The notes beneath the pieces are model-generated. The model saw nothing but the letters and a program-made list of their open reading frames with translations, had not been told where the DNA came from and did not search any database. A stretch of DNA of 40,929 nt from Acidobacteriota bacterium (GTDB lineage Bacteria > Acidobacteriota > Terriglobia > Terriglobales > Acidobacteriaceae). Each line of letters begins with the position of its first letter. The stretch's first letter is position 1. Location: the NCBI GenBank assembly GCA_003224755.1, contig QHZR01000076.1:1-40929 (forward strand), read 5' to 3'. The position numbers were made by a program, and so were the translations under genes. This document shows positions 33,311 to 39,663 of this stretch, one piece after another.

Positions 33311-34273
33311 TCAGCCCATCAAGACTTTGGCGAACACGTCGCGGTCTACATTCCCGCCGCTGACAACCAGCGCGACCCGCTTCCCTCTTATGCTGTCTTT
33401 TTCTTTGAGCGCCGCCGCGAGTGCGAGCGCCCCCGCGCCTTCGACCGTATTGTGTGTTGCCGTAAAGTAAATACGCATGGCCTCGCGCGCTTCGTCGTCG
33501 CTCACGCGCACAATATGGTCAACGTTTTTCAGCATGATCTCGAGAGCATCATCATCGGGGACGCGACAGGCTACGCCATCTGCAATGGTGGTCGTGACCG
33601 GCGCTGCGATGGCCCGGCCCGCCTCAAAGGAAAGAGCGTGCGACGGAGCACCGTCGGAAACTACGCCGACAAATTTCGTCTTCAGATTCATGCCATTGCG
33701 CACTGCGCAGCCCGAGCAAATACCGGAGCCCATGCCTATAGGGACGTAGGCCACATCGAGGTCAGGGATCGCAGAAAACAGCTCTAACCAATATGTGCCA
33801 ACGCCCTTCAAAAACTCGCGATGAAAAGGCGGTACAGAATGCAACCCCTGTTCGGCAGCGAGTTGCTGAGCATGCTCGCGCGCTTCCTGGAAATCGCTGC
33901 CGAACTCAATCAGGTTCCCGCCTTGCCCGCGCATCGCTGCATTCTTTTCGCTGCTGTTGCCGTGCGGCACAACGATAGTGACCGGCACGTTAAATCGTTG
34001 TCCGGCGAGCGCAACCGACTGCCCATGATTGCCGCGCGTCGCGGTGATGAGCCCTTTGATCCCATTTGATTTCTTGAAAAGTTCAGCCGCATAGACGATC
34101 GCAGTCCGAGCCTTGAAGGCGCCGATCGGAGTGTGGTTTTCGTGCTTTACCCACACCTGCGCCTGCAGGCGTTGATTCAGCAGCGGCCACGAGATTTGTG
34201 GTGTCGGCTGCATGACTTCATAAACCAGCTTCTGGGCAGCCTGGATTTCCTCAAGTGTGGGTAATAAGCTCAT
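33311..34273 (-). CDS. PLP-dependent threonine/serine dehydratase-like enzyme
   Basis: Fold-type II pyridoxal-phosphate enzyme, 320 residues. Seen: NHTPIGAFKARTA, with Lys54 as the Schiff-base lysine; RGNHGQSVALAG, the substrate loop; GMGSGICSG, the phosphate-binding glycine loop; and a late VVSGGNVD. No ACT regulatory domain follows, so it is shorter than biosynthetic IlvA and resembles catabolic TdcB or hydroxyaspartate lyases. Which amino acid is used cannot be read off. It is followed by a 90-base gap to the small secreted gene and preceded by another gap. Confidence 0.87.
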   Translation of the reverse strand: MSLLPTLEEIQAAQKLVYEVMQPTPQISWPLLNQRLQAQVWVKHENHTPIGAFKARTAIVYAAELFKKSNGIKGLITATRGNHGQSVALAGQRFNVPVTIVVPHGNSSEKNAAMRGQGGNLIEFGSDFQEAREHAQQLAAEQGLHSVPPFHREFLKGVGTYWLELFSAIPDLDVAYVPIGMGSGICSGCAVRNGMNLKTKFVGVVSDGAPSHALSFEAGRAIAAPVTTTIADGVACRVPDDDALEIMLKNVDHIVRVSDDEAREAMRIYFTATHNTVEGAGALALAAALKEKDSIRGKRVALVVSGGNVDRDVFAKVLMG

Positions 34274-34299
34274 CGGTTGTCTAGGAGACTGCTTTCATC

Positions 34300-34662
34300 C
34301 TATCGAAAATCCCCTCCTCGTTGGCAAGGCTGCACTACCGCTCCGCAATCAGCCATCTCGCGATAAATGAACGTCCCCCGCTGAACATCGAAGATAAAAT
34401 CTGTTGCAACGATCCTGCCCCACCAAACTGAGCCATAGACGAGCTTCTCATTTAACCACTGAAGCTTTAGCTCCACCACTCGCGTGTCGATAAAGGTAAG
34501 CATCCGCGTTTGAGCTTCGCCAGAGTTGCCGATCCAAACCACAGTTCTCCAGGGCCCTGGTTCTTTGTAATCAGGGATTTTTACAACTATGTAGCTGGTT
34601 CGCTGCGGCGAGAAATGTCTTTCGCTCCCCACAGCGACGCTTGGTGGTCCCGACTCACTCAC
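34300..34662 (-). CDS. Body of an exported beta-rich protein, N-terminus probably frameshifted
   Basis: 120 residues from a GTG at 34662, the first start codon I find in this frame. Strand-rich: RTSYIVVKIPDYKEPGPWRTVVWIGNSG and FIYREMADCG. I see no named domain and no signal peptide. In the same frame the reading continues upstream of the GTG with protein-like codons (NAWTYEPFNESFGSRI), although without a start. A separate short reading frame beginning at 34798 supplies an export signal in a different phase. I take the two as one gene split by a one-base shift; as it stands only this part may be made. Function unknown. Confidence 0.5.
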   Translation of the reverse strand: MSESGPPSVAVGSERHFSPQRTSYIVVKIPDYKEPGPWRTVVWIGNSGEAQTRMLTFIDTRVVELKLQWLNEKLVYGSVWWGRIVATDFIFDVQRGTFIYREMADCGAVVQPCQRGGDFR

Positions 34663-34693
34663 AATCCTGGACCCAAAGCTCTCATTGAACGGC

Positions 34694-34798
34694 TCATATG
34701 TCCAGGCGTTGACTACTACACGCAGGGAGATCTTGGGCGAAACCGCGCATACTCGGCAACGCCCCCAGAATAGCGCCCGCGCAGAACGCTCTCTTCAT
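34694..34798 (-). pseudogene. N-terminal export signal fragment, out of phase with the body
   Basis: A 34-residue reading frame MKRAFCAGAILGALPSM... has the form of a signal peptide (charged start, hydrophobic core, end near GFAQ) and stops at a TGA at 34694. The downstream body reading frame is in the next phase, beginning to look protein-like about where this one ends. One missing or extra base near 34700-34735 would join them. A sequencing error and a real mutation cannot be told apart here. Confidence 0.45.
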
Positions 34799-34834
34799 TG
34801 CGCCTACGTCCACTGTAAGTTCCTCGTTAGCGGC

Positions 34835-36109
34835 TTATATCAAACCTCTAAATGAACGCTCAGCGCTCGGCAACAACCCTCCTCCTCGCCGCATGGCAAA
34901 TTTCTCTGACCATTTGACTTTGGCCGTAGCTTGCATCACCACGAACAGAGTGATCACCGAAATCACAGTAATCGCCAGGCCGGTGAACCCCTTCCAGAAA
35001 AACGCGTAGGAAAAGATCACCAGATAAAACAATTGTGCGGTACCGGCTTCGAGCGCGGCGAAGCAAATTCCGACAACCAGCCGCAAATAGCTGACCACCA
35101 AGGCCACCGAAACCATAGACGAAATGATCATCGCGGCGTGAATAGAAATGTGGTCCACCAGATAAGCCAGCAGCAGATGAAATGCAAAGAATGCAGCCGC
35201 AAGAAGGAAGTAGTTCATCGGATGCAGGTCTATATTGCGCAGTGTGGTGATGATGAACATCAAAAAGAAAAAGAAAAACAATGACACGGGAGCGAAGTAA
35301 CTGATCTCTCCGGCTAGTGGGCCTGGCTGCAGTTTTTCCGGCATGGTCATACCGATCTGGAATCCTGAAACCAGGTCGGAGTAGTTCCAGTTAAGGTCCC
35401 ATCCGTCCGAAGTTTCGTGCTTGCTGGTCGGCGAGAGCGTATCGTCGGCAAAATCAATGTCTTTGAAATTCGTGTGCATGGCGAGAGTGAAATCCTGCAC
35501 CTGCGCCACGCCATCAGCCAACTTGTATCGCCAGTTGTCCAGGCCCTGTGAACGATAGGCTACATGCAACGAGGCTGTCTGCTTTGGACGCAAAGTCGCT
35601 TCCGCCGAGGTGCCCTTATCGTCGGTCGCTAGCGGCACCTTGTTGCCGTTAATAGTCAATACCAATCCATCGTAAACTGCACGCTGCGCTGGAAACGGCA
35701 TGCGAAACGTGACTGCCTCGGGCAACTCGCTGTCGTTGCGATATACGTAATCACCCGCAAAGTCCACCGCGAAAGTGCTGTACCACAACAGGCCCTTCTG
35801 CCGATGATCGAGATTCAAATTGACCTTGACTCGGCTGGACTCGATCGGCACGTTTCCGTAACGCTTTACTTCTTCGTCTCGGGCGATCGGCTTGCCGCCT
35901 TCGACAGAGGTGTGCCGCTCCATTTCTGTCCTGACATATCCCGCTACGGGGGGCGCCTGCTCTTGAGTGGTCCCCCAAGTCGAGCCGATGCGGCCTTTGA
36001 GTTGCTGGTCACTGTGCTGCGTTCGGTAAACAATTGTGGAAGCGAGGATGATCCAGGCAACTGTGGTACAGAAGAAGATGAAAACCAGCGCTGCAATTTG
36101 GCGAGGCAA
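34835..36109 (-). CDS. CreD-like inner membrane protein
   Basis: Resembles CreD (PF06123), an inner-membrane protein of unclear role in beta-lactam and colicin responses. Seen: one N-terminal helix (QIAALVFIFFCTTVAWIILASTIVY), a large periplasmic beta-rich region, then five to six closely spaced helices in the C-terminal half (from PVSLFFFFFLMFIITTL to GLAITVISVITLFVV). I choose the TTG at 36109 because AGGAGG stands seven bases upstream, giving 424 residues with the first helix next to the start; a GTG at 36283 would give 482 but lacks a site. No creB/creC two-component genes are nearby. Confidence 0.75.
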   Translation of the reverse strand: MPRQIAALVFIFFCTTVAWIILASTIVYRTQHSDQQLKGRIGSTWGTTQEQAPPVAGYVRTEMERHTSVEGGKPIARDEEVKRYGNVPIESSRVKVNLNLDHRQKGLLWYSTFAVDFAGDYVYRNDSELPEAVTFRMPFPAQRAVYDGLVLTINGNKVPLATDDKGTSAEATLRPKQTASLHVAYRSQGLDNWRYKLADGVAQVQDFTLAMHTNFKDIDFADDTLSPTSKHETSDGWDLNWNYSDLVSGFQIGMTMPEKLQPGPLAGEISYFAPVSLFFFFFLMFIITTLRNIDLHPMNYFLLAAAFFAFHLLLAYLVDHISIHAAMIISSMVSVALVVSYLRLVVGICFAALEAGTAQLFYLVIFSYAFFWKGFTGLAITVISVITLFVVMQATAKVKWSEKFAMRRGGGLLPSAERSFRGLI

Positions 36110-36116
36110 TGGAATG

Positions 36117-36122
36117 CCTCCT
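36117..36122 (-). promoter_or_regulatory. Shine-Dalgarno supporting a TTG start
   Basis: AGGAGG on the minus strand is seven bases upstream of the in-frame TTG at 36109 of the CreD-like gene. It is the only good ribosome site near the candidate starts, including a GTG at 36283 and one at 36232. Confidence 0.6.
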
Positions 36123-36324
36123 GTGAGTTCGTGTTCACAGATTGCAGAGCAGGATCGGTTCCGCGAGAAAGGGAGCTTAGGAGGAAAAGACTTACGAATG
36201 TGCGGTTGTTCATCGGGTGTCAGAAGCGACACGTGTGTGTTGTTTCCAACACACGGCAAAAATCGACAGAGAAAGGTGGCCACAGCCGACTGATGCGGCC
36301 ACCGATAAGGTTCCGCCCCAGGGC

Positions 36325-36888
36325 TTACTTCGGAGGCTTCTGCGCGTCACTGGATGGTGCACTTTGCTGTTGCTGTTGCCGTGCCTTCTGCTGTAGATCT
36401 GCCAATTTCTGCAACTGCTCCGGCGTCAACACGGCCTTGATTTTTGGCGAGGCGGTTTCGCGAATCTGATTTGCCTTCGCGACCTTCTGGTCTGTCGTCA
36501 ACGTCGAATCATTGCGAACCGCTTCCATCTGCTGGTTCTCATCCGCAATAATCGGCCGTAATTTCGTCTTTTGCTCATCGGTCAGGTTGAGAGGATTGTC
36601 ATCTTCACTGCGCGACGGGGCTTGACTGCTTTGCGGGGACTGCCCAGCAGGCGGTTGCGAGGGTGCACTTTGGGACGGCTCCTGCTGAGGCGCCTGCGAC
36701 GGCGCGGCCTGCGGTTCCTGCTGCGGCGCACCTTGTGATGGTGAAGTTTGTGACGGGGGCGGTGCAGCTTGAGACGGTGTCGCTTGTGGTGAAGGGCTGG
36801 TCGCCGAAGTCTGCGCAGCAGCCGACAGGCCCAGGGCCAACACTAATACAGCTGTCATAAAGCCGGTTGTGATGTAGGTAGTTCGCAT
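36325..36888 (-). CDS. Exported Pro/Gln-rich protein with Spy/CpxP-like helical region
   Basis: 187 residues. Seen: signal peptide (about 1-25, ending SAAAQT); a low-complexity linker of about 75 residues made of Pro, Ser, Gln and Ala with repeated PSQ and PQQEP units; then LTDEQKTKLRPIIADENQQMEAVR, followed by LTPEQLQKLADLQQKAR, the paired LTxEQ motifs typical of Spy/CpxP/LTXXQ periplasmic chaperone-like proteins. The tail is Gln/Pro-rich. AAAGGAG lies about six bases before the ATG. Role in envelope-protein folding is plausible by family only. Confidence 0.8.
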   Translation of the reverse strand: MRTTYITTGFMTAVLVLALGLSAAAQTSATSPSPQATPSQAAPPPSQTSPSQGAPQQEPQAAPSQAPQQEPSQSAPSQPPAGQSPQSSQAPSRSEDDNPLNLTDEQKTKLRPIIADENQQMEAVRNDSTLTTDQKVAKANQIRETASPKIKAVLTPEQLQKLADLQQKARQQQQQSAPSSDAQKPPK

Positions 36889-37060
36889 GTCGCTCCTTTA
36901 CACGGTGGACCGGAATTCAGTGCATGGAAAGCAAACTCCCACTGCACAGGGAAACTGAGATGAGAGTGGCCGCAAACGAGGTTGGCCGAAGGTTAGTTGT
37001 TGGTGCCTAAGCTTTTAGAAGGGATACGGCGAAAATCTGGGAAATTACGTATCAATTCGA

Positions 37061-38272
37061 TCAGCTTTTTCGCGCGGATCTCTTTTGGCGCTTCTGCTGG
37101 TACATCAATGAATCAGCCTCCGCCAGAAGAGTTTCAATTTCAAAGTCTTCCGCAGAAACAGCTGAAACGATTCCCGTGCTGAATGACAAACAATACTCGC
37201 GACCGGCAGAGTCGTTGTAGGCTGCGAGCTTGCTCGCAATCCTATGGGCGATCTTCTGCCCGTCCGCTTCGGCAATGAAGACTGCGAACTCGTCCCCACC
37301 CAGCCGCGCCAAAATATCGGAGTCTCGAAAGCACTGCTTCAATACGGTTGCGGCGTCTACCAGCGCGCAATTTCCAGCCTGGTGGCCGAACGTGTCGTTG
37401 ATCTGCTTTAAATCATCCAGATCCACAAATGCGACAAAAAACGGCTCACCGGTGCGCTGCGCGAGCTTCACTCGATGATGGGCGAGCGCCAGAAACCCTT
37501 TGCGATTGTACAGACCCGTGAGATCGTCAACCAGCGACAGGTTCTCCAACTCCGCATTTGCCAGGGCAAGTTCCTTAGCCTTTTGCGCTAGTTCTTCCTC
37601 GGCAAGCTTGCGGGCAGCAACATCGCGTTCCAGCAACTCCTTGGCTCGCTGCAGTTCACCCGTTCGCTTCGCGACCAGTTCCTCAAGATGGAGGCGGTGG
37701 TGGTGCAGTTCTTCCTCTATGCGCTTTCGATCAGTAATATTGCGAGAAACCCCCATCGTTCCGATGATCACACCCTTATCGTCAGTCAACGGCAGCTTGG
37801 TGGTGAGCACCCAGGTCTCGTGCCCGTCCGACCACGTTTCCTTCTCTTCCTTTTCTACGATTGGCTCGCCCGTACGGATGATCATCTGCTCGTCGGCAAG
37901 TGCCTGTTGCGCGTGCTCAGGCCTGAACACATCAGAGTCCGTCTTGCCAATCGCATCGGCGGGGTCACCTAGGCCGAAGCGGTGCGCGAGCGAGCGGCTG
38001 ATGCGAACGAAGCGGCTTTCGCGGTCCTTGAAGTAAACACCGTCCGGCACGTGTTCCAGAAATGCGTGCAGGAGGTCTTCCGCGGACGTTAGACTCACGC
38101 GAACGGACGGATTTTGGACCTTAGTAGGCAAGCAACTACATTCTAAATCTTGCTCCCGTGGCCGCCATACGTCATGCGGGTAACCAAGTCCCCACCGCCG
38201 TAACCGACGCGTGGGTACCGCGGCGTGCGAAACCTCTGCGGATTTGCGGGTTGTTACCGAAAGGGTACTCAC
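37061..38272 (-). CDS. PAS-GGDEF diguanylate cyclase
   Basis: Makes c-di-GMP from GTP. Seen: PAS domain (about 64-180, from LEHVPDGVYFKDRESRFVRIS to GVSRNITDRKR); a coiled-coil signalling helix (about 184-245); and GGDEF (325-329) in LARLGGDEFAVF, with the I-site RDSD (316-319) five residues before it, so product inhibition is expected. Both are intact, so it should be active. The start is uncertain: GTG at 38272 gives 403 residues, but the first 58 look non-protein, and GTG at 38098 would start just before the PAS; neither has a good ribosome site. A leader between these may be structured. Confidence 0.88.
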   Translation of the reverse strand: MSTLSVTTRKSAEVSHAAVPTRRLRRWGLGYPHDVWRPREQDLECSCLPTKVQNPSVRVSLTSAEDLLHAFLEHVPDGVYFKDRESRFVRISRSLAHRFGLGDPADAIGKTDSDVFRPEHAQQALADEQMIIRTGEPIVEKEEKETWSDGHETWVLTTKLPLTDDKGVIIGTMGVSRNITDRKRIEEELHHHRLHLEELVAKRTGELQRAKELLERDVAARKLAEEELAQKAKELALANAELENLSLVDDLTGLYNRKGFLALAHHRVKLAQRTGEPFFVAFVDLDDLKQINDTFGHQAGNCALVDAATVLKQCFRDSDILARLGGDEFAVFIAEADGQKIAHRIASKLAAYNDSAGREYCLSFSTGIVSAVSAEDFEIETLLAEADSLMYQQKRQKRSARKS

Positions 38273-38314
38273 GTACTCCCACGGTGGCGCATTACTTGAT
38301 CGCGGTCACGGCAG
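38099..38314 (-). promoter_or_regulatory. Possible structured leader of the GGDEF gene
   Basis: If translation begins at 38098, about 216 bases upstream are non-coding and contain several long-range complementary hexamers, given in plus-strand form: CCACGG (38279-38284) with CCGTGG (38156-38161); CGGTGG (38282-38287) with CCACCG (38192-38197), the two being mutually exclusive because 38282-38284 is shared; GGTAAC (38179-38184) with GTTACC (38253-38258). A small hairpin TACC/GGTA is also present. Alternative pairings would suit a riboswitch, but six-base matches arise by chance. It does not match the c-di-GMP-I consensus that I know. Confidence 0.3.
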
Positions 38315-38803
38315 TTACGACGTCCGATTCGCAGGCAGGGGCCAGACAGATGTCACCATCAAAGCCACGGAAATCCCGAGCGAGACTTCGAAGAACCGAT
38401 GCAGAGCGACTATCCAGGGAGGCTGTCCATGCGCCACAAGCAGCACGATACTGAGAGCAATAGCCGCAAATCGATGTGCGCTTCCCAGGCGTAACACAGC
38501 AGAAAGAATTCCGCACACGAAGATCCCCACCCCGTAGACCATCCAGTTGGCGTGAAAGAACGTCGCGATTAGCGCTCCCAGTGTTGCACCTAATGCTGTT
38601 CCCGCAAAGCGCTGCCAGGCGAGAGTGAGCGGATTAATTGTCGAGAGAAGAATCACTATGGTCGAAATCGGCGCCCAATAGAATTCCGAGAGCTTCAGGA
38701 CGCTCCGAGCCAGCAACAAAGATAGAACCGTCGCGACGGCGGTTCGCGTTGCGTTGATGACAGCGTTGCGATCCAAGCCGAATCGGCTCGTCCATTTCAC
38801 CAT
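38315..38803 (-). CDS. FUSC-like / aromatic acid exporter-like membrane protein
   Basis: 162 residues from the ATG at 38803. Seen: a basic start (MVKWTSRFGLDRNAVIN), then about four to five closely packed hydrophobic helices: ATRTAVATVLSLLLARSVL, YWAPISTIVILLSTI, FAGTALGATLGALIATFF, VYGVGIFVCGILSAVL and FAAIALSIVLLVA, matching the membrane half of fusaric acid resistance-like (FUSC_2) proteins. Most family members are longer with soluble domains; this is a minimal form. A longer frame to 39166 overlaps the next gene and looks non-coding. Transported compound unknown. Confidence 0.72.
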   Translation of the reverse strand: MVKWTSRFGLDRNAVINATRTAVATVLSLLLARSVLKLSEFYWAPISTIVILLSTINPLTLAWQRFAGTALGATLGALIATFFHANWMVYGVGIFVCGILSAVLRLGSAHRFAAIALSIVLLVAHGQPPWIVALHRFFEVSLGISVALMVTSVWPLPANRTS

Positions 38804-39125
38804 GAGCACGGCAATTGTATCGGAGAGAAGCGGTGGATCATGGCAAACGAGGGACGCGACGCCGCCTGCCCGCGGGAGGCCGAGCCCCCGGGACTCGGCT
38901 ATCGCGGCGTTTTCCTCAGAACACCTCACGGTCGTGAATGGACTGCCTTCAATGGGCTGGTTTCTTTGACGACGCCTGGGGAACCGAATCACCAACGGAT
39001 CCCGCGCGAGAGTTTGAGAAACTACTACTTGCCTCGGCGCCGAAAGGATTGCTAGCGGAAGCATTCGGCGTAGGCACATAGCAGCCGAGAGAGCGGCGGT
39101 TGCACCTTGGTTCACCGCACGAAGC
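38804..39125. other. 322-base stretch without a recognisable gene
   Basis: It lies between the FUSC-like gene and the small exported protein gene. Reading frames on both strands are present but their translations are low-quality (Arg/Pro-rich, no domain, no ribosome site). The plus strand has a GC-rich inverted piece near 38865-38890 (GCCCGCGGGAGGCCGAGC). I see no tRNA or terminator with a T-run. It may be regulatory or a degraded gene. Confidence 0.4.
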
Positions 39126-39440
39126 TCAGTTGCTCCAAACGATGACGGCCTTCTTATCTGCGGCATGCTCTTTTCTCAGAGCGCGTGCCGAATCTCCAAG
39201 TGGCACAACCGGAGCTTCCGGCATGACTTCCCACAGCGGCCTTTCGCCGTGAGCAGACGTGATTGTCGAGTTCCCTATCAGGCTGTGCTCCGCCGACATA
39301 GCAGTCTGAGAAGCGTGTTGCGGATTGCCTGACATCACCAGAGCATGCGCTTGAGAATTCATTGTCCCGCCACCAACCTGCCCAACCGCACCCACGGTGC
39401 ACAAAGTACACACCACAAACAGGAAGACGAGGTTCTTCAT
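39126..39440 (-). CDS. Small exported protein of unknown function
   Basis: 104 residues. Seen: signal peptide (about 1-20, ending GAVGQ), a Ser/Ala/His-rich middle (QAHALVMSGNPQHASQTAMSAEHSL), and a conserved-looking end WEVMPEAPVVPLGDSARALRKEHAADKKAVIVWSN, which is not low-complexity and probably folds. No domain recognised. GGAG stands about eight bases before the ATG, making the start credible. Confidence 0.68.
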   Translation of the reverse strand: MKNLVFLFVVCTLCTVGAVGQVGGGTMNSQAHALVMSGNPQHASQTAMSAEHSLIGNSTITSAHGERPLWEVMPEAPVVPLGDSARALRKEHAADKKAVIVWSN

Positions 39441-39663
39441 TTCATGATCTCCGATTCCAGAGCACCGCTGGACCTACTGCCAGCCGGTTGCGGGGAAGAT
39501 CTGGCCTATCTTGCTAGAAGCAAATCCAATACCAAACCTGCGCCCAGATCCGCGCAGTTTCTTGGCCGGTTGCGCCTTTTTTGGCGTGTCGCGATCGCGA
39601 TAGCGCAACAGTTTTCACTAATGTGGAGTGCTTGGGACAGGCAGGAATGCCGAGTTCCGTCTG

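Noticed and set aside
38099-38314. c-di-GMP-I (GEMM) riboswitch before the GGDEF gene
   Set aside because: CGCAAA and GGTTAC-like pieces occur, but the core GGCAAACC and the GAAA tetraloop pattern are missing on the right strand, so it is kept only as a generic leader.
38315-39166. Long 283-codon form of the FUSC-like protein
   Set aside because: The first 121 codons are Arg/Pro-rich without helices and overlap the next gene; the ATG at 38803 starts right before the membrane segments.
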